Assembly: GCA_947561395.2 (NCBI GenBank)
Contig: OX387187.1
Coordinates: 21,929,829-21,993,828 of the forward strand
Source of the DNA: Buxus sempervirens
Lineage: Eukaryota; Streptophyta; Magnoliopsida; Buxales; Buxaceae
Length of the DNA stretch: 64,000 bases
Direction: 5' to 3'
The first letter of the stretch is position 1. The number at the start of each line of letters is the position of its first letter. Shown piece after piece: positions 12,431 through 22,640 of the stretch. Below the pieces are notes generated by a model. It saw nothing but the letters and a program-made list of their open reading frames with translations, was not told the origin of the DNA and made no database searches. The position numbers and the translations under genes were made by a program.

Positions 12431-12900
12431 TGGAGCACTCTAGGGCCTCCAACATGTCCCACAAAAAAAGGTGATGTGGCTATAGTAAAAGCCTATAGTC
12501 AAATCAAGACTTGGAATCACACAAGCTTCCAAGGGCTTATGCTTTGGTTGGTACGAAAAAGACCTACCAATGTTAGAATATTCTAGGGCTTCCAACATGT
12601 CCCCCAAAAAGGATGAGATGCCTAAAATGAAGCTTCTAAGCAAATCAAGGCTTGGAATCACGTAAGCTTTCAAGGGCTTATACTTTGGAATTAAGGCTTC
12701 CACAGCCTCTTGAAATTACGCAGGCTTTCAAGGGCCTATAAATTTCTAAATTAAGGCTTTTAGAAGGCCTATGAGATTTTTGAGAAAAATCTGGAATTTC
12801 AGGCTTCCAGGGTCCTATGAGTTTCTAAATTAAGGCTTTAGAAGGCCTATGAAGTTTTTGAGCAAAAATCTGGAATTTCAGGCTTCCAGGGTCCTATGAT
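12431..12900 (-). repeat. Tandem repeats upstream of gag in element B
   Basis: Two longer units (12431-12550 and 12570-12690) share TCTAGGGCYTCCAACATGTCC and a CAAATCAAGRCTTGGAATCAC block. They are followed by two shorter units with GGAATTTCAGGCTTCCAGG. The array is the counterpart of 5800-6180 in element A. Confidence 0.7.
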
Positions 12901-13620
12901 TTGATTTTCTGAAATTCCAAGGCTTTCAGATGCCTAAAATATTTTTGATTTCGCCTTAGGTATTTTTGAGTTAAAAAGAGACTCAATTTACCTTTAAGGT
13001 GATGACTTATTTGAAGTTTTCTTTTATTCAAAAAAAAAAATTTTTTTGAATGATTATTGACTTGAAATTCAAAGGTTCTCAAGTGACCTATGATTTGAAA
13101 TCTTAAAAGTTTGAACACTTTATGATTAAAGATTGATTTTTGATTGGAATTTGCCTCATTTCAAAAGAGTTGAGCTTCCTTTCCTTTTAAATTGGATTTA
13201 AGCTTAAAACATGTTTTTAAAAGCTTATTGTAGGTTCACATTCAACTCTTAAGATTTAAGTGTGATTATGGTTGGTTGGTTTGAACCAATTCTTTTTAAA
13301 CCATTTACTTCACTTAAGAGGAGTTAAGTGTTCAAATTAGGTAGAAAGTGCCCAACATGAGCTTAATCCTCAAATTAAGGTGCTTGACTTGGTTTCTGTT
13401 TTAAACAGGTTTTACTTTATCATTTGCACCCTTGAGTTAAACCAATTTGTTCATTTTGGGTGAAGGATGCCTAAAATGATCTTAATCCTTTGATTTTGGG
13501 TGAATTTGGAATGGTTTAAATGCCATTTATCTTATTTGGAACCCCTGACCATTTGCTTATTTAGGGATGAAAGGACCCAGAAATGTTTGCTAAGGATGGC
13601 TGAAACAGGATTTCGGCTTA

Positions 13621-13709
13621 AAACCGCGCACTCAGAACGGTTTGACTCAAACCGCATATATCCTGCGGTTGCAGCAAAAATGCAGGAAACCGCATACTTA
13701 GGGCGGTTT
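13621..13709. promoter_or_regulatory. Internal palindrome cluster of element B (AACCGC word)
   Basis: Three palindromes (13621-13643, 13649-13670, 13687-13709) have arms AAACCGC and GCGGTT(T), one with an ACGGTTT arm, around different 9-bp centres. The same arms occur in LTR B at 17.4-17.6 kb. The cluster lies about 1.6 kb downstream of the primer site. Confidence 0.8.
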
Positions 13710-15295
13710 TAAGCCAGAAACAGATTTTCGAATTGTTTCCTTTTCCAATTGGTTTTATTAGCTTGATTACTTGCCCAAACTCATTGTTCACCATTGGTTG
13801 GGTTCTGGACTGCCCCAAATAGTGCATTTGACACATCAAATGGTATTAAAACCCCATGTATACCATGAACTTTATGAGATTGCATAAGGGCATTACAAAT
13901 AGGCACAAAAAGATCCCTTGCAATAAAGGAAATGAACTATAATACAAATTTGCCTTCAAGGGCATGAATCAAATAAAAATACAATTTAGCCTTCTTGGGC
14001 TTGAGAAAGAAAGAAAATTTCTAAACTAACAAGAGATGGGCCTTTTGTACCAGCAGCTTCTCGGTGGCCTTCACACACAAATTTCCTGCAAAAAAGAGGA
14101 TTAGCCATATTTAAACAGAGGAGGGCCTAGGCTCCCGCCCAAAATGGACACACAATGCATGGATTTTGGACTTTTGGGTGCCTCATAAGAGTATTTGGGT
14201 AGAATGACACCTAAAAAGAGTAAAAACTCTCTCTAAGGGCTACACCAATCCTAGGATAACAGCAACTTTCTGGGAAAAAAAAAATCCTAACAAATGGACA
14301 TCATGACCATTACTTTACATGGTATGAAGGCAATCATAAAACTGAAATTGAAATTACCTTGTTGCCTCATATTTACCTTCAAAATGGTTTCTATATCATA
14401 CCTTGGATCACCTAAACCATGCAAAACGGCCTTCCCTCATTACAAACCCTTTTCCCATCGCATTTGGTTTACTTTAGCCAAAAATGTGTTTCTCCACCTT
14501 CAAACATAGGGGTTTTGGGTTTTGGCTTATTGGCAACTTAGAGCTCAAGCCTAGTGTATGATCAGAATTCTAGATCCACCATGTCATCACATCATTGGCT
14601 CAAAGCTTCTAAGGTGAATGTTTTCACTTTCACTTTCCGAAGTAACGACCTCGGTGCACCAAGCTACACACATTCTTATTCAACTTCCTATAGGTGATAG
14701 GTAGGCTGTGTAAAAAAAAATAGAAAAGGTGCACAAGTGCATTTGATAAAATGGGTCACATTCAACACAACGTCCCACCCTTGCCACTTTTTTTTCGTAG
14801 CCATGCAAGCATAATCATAATCACCAAGGCACGATATAGAGATCATTTGAGATAAATAAACATGAGATCATCAAAGTGATAAAACAGCCCCTAGCATACT
14901 CAATCTAAACATGCATTTATACAATCATACAAACTTGGAAGCATGTTATCATGTTATACAAAAAAACCAATAAATCATGGTGAACATGCTTGATACAAAA
15001 CAAACATCTCTCAAAAATTCTGATCTCATGCTCATGACATCAAAGTTCTAATCAAAGCATGCTTATCATGAAAATATGACAACCTAGCATGGTAAGGCTA
15101 ACTAGGCCTTCCTAAGTATGGTTCTAAACATACTCAAGCATGGAAATCATACACCCTATTCTCATAGGTCTATGCTCTCTAAAAGCAGATGAACACAAAC
15201 CAAGAATGCTTATTACAAACAAACAAACAGCAAGCAAACAAGAAGATCAATCAAAACATGAAAAAGCAAACAAACATGGCTCAATTCCACAAGAG

Positions 15296-15315
15296 GTCCC
15301 CAGCAGAGTCTCCAG
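15296..15315 (-). other. Primer-binding site of element B
   Basis: Minus-strand CTGGAGACTCTGCTGGGGAC sits immediately after the LTR end GTCTCACA. It differs by one base from the element A site and matches the Ogre-type tRNA-Arg primer site. Confidence 0.75.
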
Positions 15316-15316
15316 T

Positions 15317-17716
15317 TGTGAGACATGGAAATGTCATCTAAGATAACTTTCCGATATCGTCACGCGGAGATTGATAAAAATAGAGAGTCGCCACCATTCA
15401 AGTTAAGGTGTGAATGGATACCAAACGGATCATAAAAAGTAAATAGAGCCAAAGTAGCTCTAAATGAAGGAAAAATTCAGAGATCAGGTAAGGGGAATTA
15501 GTTATGAGCGGAGGAATGTGTTAGGCACCCCCACTCATCCGTCTAAGACAGTTGCCACATGCTTGCTCATGCTAAGGATTGCTTGCTATTCAAAATAGAC
15601 AAATGATGCTTAAAAGTAAGCAAAATGTATATGATTATTCCACATGAGTAGTCCAATGAATTTAGACTCTCCTCATGGATATATCACTTTAGAACTTCAT
15701 GAGTGAAGGAAAATCCAAGTGAAATTTGAAGAAAAACCAAGTCCAAGCAAATTTGGAAAAATCAGATTATAAGAACATGAAAGCTTCGATTAACCACAAA
15801 TCACTCAATTTAATTTCAAATCCAATGACACCAAAGCCATTTGAAGACTGGCATGAAGTAGAACATTCAGTAAAAAAATCAGCTCAATTCGATTTAAAAT
15901 AAGAGAGAAACACTATGGAAATCTGATGTTGTAACTCAGAAAAAGCGACGAGTAAGCATTTTCAAAACCTTATTCGTGGAGTTTGGCTTCATATAAATTC
16001 ATGAAAATTTGCATGGATGAATTATGTGGTGTCATCTTTCAAATGAAATAAGCCTCACACAAAACTCCATCCAGATGTGACTTGTGTGTGCTCTTGAACA
16101 GGCCTTGAAGACCACAGATTAGCTCAGGACTATGCCATTGAACAGCTCTGAGTCAATCAAGCACACATGCCACAAATCAAATCAAAATCTATTGAAACCA
16201 GTTGGAAATGAAAATAGATTCCTCAACGAAAACACAAAAACTAAAATCACTCAAAACAGATTAAAATTGAGCAAATTGTGCACCATCAAAGCGGCAAGTT
16301 CAGCAATCTAGGCTGAACTGACTTACAGACTTTGAACAGATGGTGTCAAAAATTGGTTTCATAAAAATGAACAAAAATTTTCAGATACAAACTAAACATG
16401 TTCATCTATCACATGTCTTTGGAATCACTCAAAAATTCATCCGGATGATGAAGTTATAAGCATTCTAAGACAGGCCACAGATGCTGCCCTGTTTTGAAGA
16501 TTTTTGAAGAAAAAGCCAAAACTAGTGCATGTGTGCAAGTGGATTCGACCAAAACACTTGGAAATCAAGAAAAACAATCTCATGAAGTTCTAAAATTCAT
16601 TCTAAAGCCAATAATCTCAGATTTCCCGTATTAAACATCGAAATCCAAGATCTAGTTTATCCTTGCAAAAAATGGTGAAAAGTGTGCTTGGTGGTGATGG
16701 AAATCAAATTTTCTAGGAGAATGCTGGAATCCATTGCTATTGAGAGCAAGGATTCGCATGTCCTCTCCAGAGACAAATGTATAATACATCAGAGAAATCA
16801 ACCATAGGCTCAAAATAACCAAACAGCATGCTCTTTATCATTTGTAGGTTCTAAGCCTAGAGGATCCATTCCACCATCTTTTTCCCCAGGTTCTTTCTTC
16901 ACGTTTTACGGCTAGAGAGAATTCCCAGGTACTTTATATGATGTTTGGAGCTACAAAAAGAACACTCAGGGCCTTACACTACAGAAAGGTAGAAGTTGGG
17001 AGTTGGAATTGTAAAGAAGAATACTAGAAAGCTAAATAGAGCTTTACCTTGGTAGCTTGAGCTTTGAGTAAACAATCCAGCAGAGTATCCCTTCTTCTTG
17101 CAAAGCTCCAATGCTTCAAATTGCCAGCCATTTGCAAGAGGAGGACCCCTCTATTTATAGGCACAGCCAATGGCAATAAAGTCCCAAGGGTATGCCCAAA
17201 AATCCCTCTAGATTGTTCCAATTCAAGTTAAAGCCTTGAATTGATGTAAATCTAGAGGTTTCGGAGGGTAAAACAGGGAGTTCAAGTCCCTGAGAGAGAG
17301 GTAATATGTGTAAATAAGGCTCAGAGATCGAGCCTTTTCGCAAAACCACGTACACAATGTGGTTTTCACAGAACCGTCACTCTAAATGCGGTTTTTATGC
17401 AAATTCACATCAACCGCACATACAAGGCGGTTCCAATTTAGTTACGCTCGTCATGATTGCTGTCAACGTGGCTCAACGGCCAAAGCTTCTAGAAGCCACG
17501 TGGCAGCTCACGCAAGAAGCATGAACCTCAACCGTTCTGTGTGTGCAGTCGCAACCGCACATACAGGGCGGTTGAAACCAGATTCCCAAAAACCGTATAT
17601 TCAGTGCGGTTAGCACCATTTTTGAGTATTTTTTAGTGTTTGACACATGTCAAAACTCAAATAAAACATTTAAAATTCATTTTGACTGTTCTCTCATACA
17701 ATTTGGGGTGTCTACA
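15317..17716 (-). repeat. 5' LTR of Ogre-like element B (2,400 bp)
   Basis: On the minus strand it starts TGTAGACACCCCAAATTG and ends GTCTCACA. The TATA box (minus TATAAATA) is at 17152-17159. The conserved word TTCACGTTTTACGGCTAGAG is at about 16899-16918. The palindrome cluster is listed separately. Confidence 0.85.
17342..17612. promoter_or_regulatory. U3 palindrome cluster of LTR B
   Basis: Five palindromes spread over 270 bp. One at 17342-17366 has perfect 8-bp arms AAAACCAC/GTGGTTTT. Near 17411 there is AACCGC/GCGGTT and near 17552 CAACCGC/GCGGTTG, plus two worn ones. All lie upstream of the TATA box on the element's strand. Confidence 0.8.
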
Positions 17717-18299
17717 CAATGCGGTTTGGCTCGGAATTTGATAACGGCCAAAACACCGACAGGGGTTGGTTCGCCTAATTCCCTGGGATGTTCGCCGGCT
17801 CCTGTGGGCTCTGGAGCACACTTACAGTGGTGCAAATTCTATTCTCTAGCTTAGAACACACTCATTTTCATCGAACCATTCGCATGCCCTTTTTATCCAC
17901 CAATGAACATGCAGCAAACAATCATAAAAAGCAAGCTAATCTAAGTTACCATGCACGGGGATGCTAACAATCTCCAGGAAATGAAAGAGAACATTTTAGA
18001 AAAATAAGGAGGTTTTGGAAAATAGATTTGAAAGATTAGGAATAATCAAAGAAGCCTGTGGTATTGGACAAAGAATTAGTGAAACAGCCAAGTCCTATGT
18101 AAGTACTTAAACATGAGTGAAAAGTTAGTTAAAACAACTCTAAAATATCACATCACAAGTGAACCTGTATGTATATTATACTTGCTTCCTAAAGGAGGAA
18201 AACTTAAGGTAATAAAATGAAGGAAATGACCATGTACAAAGAAAAACCGCGAGGAAACTATGCTAAACATGATGTATGCTTATAAGACAAGGAGTGATT

Positions 18300-18415
18300 A
18301 ATCCGACGAAGACTTACCCATATCTAGAAAGCGTGCAATAGATGAGGAACCCACAATAATCCGACGAAGACTTACTTATAAGAGCATGCATGATTTAGAT
18401 GAGGAACCCACAATA
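18300..18415. repeat. 58-bp direct tandem duplication in element C
   Basis: Two copies of a unit begin AATCCGACGAAGACTTAC and end TAGATGAGGAACCCACAATA, with a more variable middle. Confidence 0.8.
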
Positions 18416-19056
18416 AGCAAATGCAAGAAATAACAGGCCACCTACCTTAATTGAAGGGGAAGAGGGAGAAGAGATTATGGGGGTACAATAGATCATTGAA
18501 GGACACACCCCTCCTAAAATAAATTAACTTGAAGACATGAATTTTTGTTGAGACTACTAAAAGAAGACACTTTACTTTTACCGGTCTCCTCTCTCTTTCC
18601 GTCTTCCTGCATGTGAGTCTCCCTTACCCTTGGGACTCACATGGTATGCACAAAGAAGAACAAACAATGAAGAACAAGTAACCCAATTGATAGTAAGAAG
18701 AAAACTTATTAAAAAATTTCGGATTTAATATATGTTGAATACAAAGTTACTGGGCATATAACCTTGCTATTACCTTTCTGTTTGGATGAGTGGTGATTTT
18801 CCTGGAGACATAGACAGCACTTCGACGTCCTCCTTTAGCTTTAAAAAGGACTTCCTCTTTGTCTTCAAGTGATCAAAAGAGTAGAAAAAGGATGAAGAAG
18901 GAGGCTTGAAGGGTAAAATGGGAACAAGTAGAGGGTTGTGTGGTTAAGGATGACTTCAGATGGTTTGGGACGTGGGGGGCCAGTGAAGAATAAGGGAGGA
19001 ACCAACCTCTTGCAATGGGGGGTGGGACCCCCTTTTATAGAAAAAAAAATTCTGAA

Positions 19057-19200
19057 ACCGCACTTGAAGTGCGGTCAAGCCGCCCATGTGCGCAAATATC
19101 ACGCGAATCCGTCAGCTGGGGACAATTGGCGTTGCGGATAAGATCATGACCACACTTTTAGTGCGGTCCAGATTAAACTGCACTATAAATGCGGTCCGCA
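19057..19200. promoter_or_regulatory. U3 palindrome cluster of element C
   Basis: A perfect palindrome at 19057-19075 has 9-bp arms ACCGCACTT/AAGTGCGGT around one base. A second at 19148-19168 has outer arms GACC/GGTC with one inner mismatch. A third worn one follows near 19177-19197. The first ends about 20 bp from the TATA box. Confidence 0.8.
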
Positions 19201-20544
19201 CGTTTTAATGCTTGCGGACGCCAAACCCTTTCCCATTTTGGCAAAAAATTTAGATTTTTATCCTATTTTACTTTTAGTTCTTATTTATTTTAATTAGAAA
19301 AATTAGATATTTTTAATTCATATTATTATTTTAATAATAAAAAAAATTTTTATTTATTTTGTTCTTTTTTGCTTCCTTTTGTCACACGGGCAGTTTTCTT
19401 GAAACTTTGACTGGCCATAACTTTTTCATCTGATGTCCGATTTAGCAAACTTAGTAGCGTTGGAATCAACTTGGAATTCCCTATCCACTGAGCTAAAGTT
19501 TGGCGGCATATTCAGGCTTTCTAACAGAAGTGCAAAACTGCTCCCCGGAAGACGGTTTTGCTCATATCTTGCTCTCCGGGACTCCAATTCTGGCATACTC
19601 AGTTGCGTTGAGATCGTGTCAAGACCCTCTATCTAATGGGATCAAATTGGGCAGTTGAATTGGGCTTGAACAGAAAGTCAATTTCTACTCCCCACAAGTT
19701 TGACCAGCTCATAACCTCCTCATCCAGACTCAGATTTACGCAAACTCAGTTGTGTTGGAATCGTATCGGAATTCTCTTTCATTGGATCAAAAAGTCAACT
19801 TTTTGACCCTTCCAGGTTTGACTTTCCAATTTGAGTTTTCATTTCTTCATTTTTGAGGGTGCAAAAATCAAGTGTCTACAGTATCCACGTGTGATGCTCT
19901 CATATCACATGTAGGAGATGCACTCGTGTCTCACATAAGGAAACACTCATATCTAACATAAGGAATCTTAGACTTGAACAGCTGGAGCCCCTTGCTGGAA
20001 GATTTGCTGGTCCAATGGTGAATGGGATGTACACGTCTGTGAATGACGCTAACGTGTGCGCCCTGTCCACTGTTGGACCAGAAAATATTCTAGCGTAGGC
20101 TCTAGCTGATATGGCCTTGGAAGCCTGTGTCCCAAGTAAATGATCCTATAATTTATTTATTTTTTTAAAAATGATCCAGTAATTTAATTATTCCTAAAAA
20201 GTGAGACTTTTTTTTAATAAGTTATTTGATAAATACCGGCCAAAAGTGAAAATTTTCATAATTTTCTCTATATATAACTAATTAAAATTAATATATAGAG
20301 GTCCAAATGGGTCAGGTTTGGGTGGATTGATCATTAAATGAGTTGGGTTAGGTTTGACCAATTTACTAATGTGTGTGGAGAAATGGCCAACCTGATACTT
20401 ATCTATAAATTGAATAATTATCTATTTCTTATTTATCGTTAGTTGAAAAAGAAATAGATAAGCATCAGGGAATAAGTTTGATTTAAGAGGACTCATATTC
20501 CTTCTCCAATTAAATATAATATCTGATTTTAATTATCATTACTA

Positions 20545-20925
20545 AATAATTATCTATTTTTTAATTATGGTTAATTGGAGAAAAAATAGGATTTTAAAAT
20601 ATTCATGTCAATTGTAAAAAAAAAATCTTAAAATTAGATATTTTAAAATTATTAGTAAATGTACAAAATCTAATAGATAAGTATAAGTAACAGGGAAGAA
20701 TTTTGATTTAATATGACAATAATAATCATTAGAAGGAGATTTTATGTATCTATTTATTAATTATCGTTAGTAAGATAATTATCTATTTCCTTGTTATATT
20801 TAATTTGAGAAGAAGTAGAATTTTATAGATTCAAGTCAATTGTAAAAAAGAAAAAAAAGGTTAATCTTGAAATTATATGTTAAAATATTATTTAATATAC
20901 AAAATCTAATAGATAAGTATAAGTT
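20545..20925. repeat. Two imperfect copies of a ~150-bp AT-rich unit
   Basis: The blocks near 20545-20690 and 20775-20925 share TAATTATCTATTT, GTCAATTGTAAAAAA and TACAAAATCTAATAGATAAG in the same order. Confidence 0.65.
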
Positions 20926-21810
20926 GTTTTAAATAGGACTCATGGTGTAATTGTAGAAAAAAATAGGATTTAGTTATTTAATTAAACATACTCATTTTGC
21001 CTATAAATTGCATAATAAATAAATAACTTGTATATGGCAATATTATTAATTCCTTAAATTCATATAATAAGTCATAAAAATAATTTAATTGTTGAAGTCC
21101 TAAATCATTAAACTAAAGTGCTTTTTAGGTGCACTTACTAACATAATAAAATAGAATGTAAATGGGGTATAAGAGAAATAAATGAGGAAAAATAATAAAC
21201 TTAAAATTTAAACGGGTACCTAATGGGTTGGCAGATTTACTCATTTTAGACGGGTTGAGAAAATCTAAACCCAAACACAACCAATTAACAAATGGGTCAA
21301 CACAAACTTGTCTAAGTAGGTTGGGTTCGGGCGGGTTGATGGGTCTGTTTAGAAATTGCCGGCTCTATGAAGCTCTAGGCAAATACCTAGAAGAACTATT
21401 TGAGAAAAAAAAATGGAAATATATATATAGACACACACTAGCAGTTGAGGCATGTGCTTTGCACGTAAGAGATTATATCTAGACTGATTATGTTATTTAT
21501 GTGAATCTTGGGAATATTCTAGTTGGCCTTTTTAGTTTTTTATGTTTTGGTAGTAAGCCATCACTATGGCATTTCATTTAAACAAAAAGATATTACACCA
21601 GGGGTAACCAAGACCGAAGCCATTACAGTAATCATCAAATAGAAAATATGAACAAGGATGGATGCCAGATGCAGATAACTAGAATGCCCAAAAACAGCCC
21701 AAAAAGAGCAGTTGTGCAAAAAGAAGGTATCAGCAGGCCAACTACAAGGGCCAAGGAACTAAATGTAAGGACATTGAGGTTCCGTGATATAGGTAGCATG
21801 GCGGATTACA

Positions 21811-22197
21811 AACCCCATACTCTCTCTTCTTCATGTGGATAAGCTCCCTTTCTCCAATGACCCTTTTGGGCCCCACGTCAAAATAATTTATTTATAATCA
21901 ATAAATTTTTTTTTAAAATAGATAAAATCTTTAACTAAATTAAAATACATCTTTAACTAAATTATCTACGTGAAACCCCATACCCTCTCTACTCCACGTG
22001 GATAAGCCTCTTATCTCCAATGACCCTTTTGGGCCCCATATCAAAATAATTTATTTGTGATCAATAATTTTTTTAAAATATATAATGTTTGAATTTTCGT
22101 TATCTTTAACAAAATTAAAATATATCTTTAACTAAATTATCTACATGAAACCGTATACACTCTCTCCTCCACGTGGACCAACGGTCCTTTTGGTTAG
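21811..22197. repeat. Tandem repeat, 165-175 bp unit, about 2.3 copies
   Basis: The units begin at 21811, 21975 and 22151. They share ACCCCATACYCTCTCT, CCACGTGGATAAG, CCAATGACCCTTTTGGGCCC, and TCTTTAACTAAATTATCTAC. The third copy is partial. Confidence 0.85.
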
Positions 22198-22640
22198 ATG
22201 ATGGCTTATTATTTGGCCATGAGAGGTAGGATATGCTTTTGTGTCAGGGCATGTATTTTGTTCATGAATGCTCCACAAGGATTGTGTCGTGTGGAAGGCA
22301 AGGTTGCAGGACGAATGATGCCTTGTCAAGATGAAAATGATGGTTTAATGCCCAGAATTAGGTGTTTTGTTGACACTGTGTAGTGCATAAAATTTGTGTT
22401 GCCTTGCTACATATGGCAATGAGTGTTCAGGATGGTTGGGCTCCATGATTGTTAAAGATGATGCAATAACTCCCTAATTGTGTGACTCTTAGCCTTAGCA
22501 GAGGAACATTATACCATTAACTTGGTCAAGGACCTTGGTGGCATTGTAAGAATACTAGGTAAGGCATGATAATACTAAAGCTACAGAACTTTTTTGAAAA
22601 TTCACCTATCAATACTAAAAATAAAGGGGAATACACTCAC

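Larger units (their letters stand above)
10804..17716 (-). mobile_element. Ogre/Tat-like Gypsy element B, 5' part
   Basis: On the minus strand: LTR (17716 to 15317), primer site (15315 to 15296), an untranslated region of about 3.1 kb, then gag from the ATG at 12167, cut by the insertion of element A at 10803. The untranslated region contains a second palindrome cluster (13621-13709) and a tandem array (12431-12900). Protease, pol and the 3' LTR would lie left of element A and are outside the window. Besides being split, the visible gag has a few breaks, so this copy is a fossil. It is itself inserted into element C at 17716/17717. Confidence 0.78.
17717..19880 (-). mobile_element. LTR element C (Ogre/Tat-related), 5' remnant
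   Basis: On the minus strand it starts at 19880 with TGTAGACACTTGATTTTTGC. A TATA box (minus CTATAAAAGG) is at 19031-19040 and palindromes lie at 19057-19200, just upstream. The remnant is cut by element B at 17716/17717. At 17760-17840 it has a block (with CACTGTAAGTG on the minus strand) shared with element E at 37470-37545. A 58-bp tandem duplication lies at 18300-18415. No coding region is visible, so the family is inferred from the LTR signals. Confidence 0.6.
19881..22600. other. AT-rich intergenic stretch with short tandem repeats
   Basis: No gene is recognised. The part at 20290-21345 is very AT-rich and is flanked by GGGTCAGGTTTGGGT-like and GGGTTGGG-like words, which is how many nonautonomous plant DNA elements look, but no clean terminal repeat was found. 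The repeats at 20545-20925 and 21811-22197 are listed separately. 22200-22600 shows nothing recognisable. Confidence 0.5.

Noticed and set aside
13621-13709. CRISPR-like array of palindromic repeats
   Set aside because: Plant nuclear context, few copies, short irregular spacing and changing centres; these are LTR-element palindromes.
20290-21345. A complete nonautonomous DNA transposon
   Set aside because: The edge words look similar, but no consistent terminal inverted repeat or target duplication could be set.
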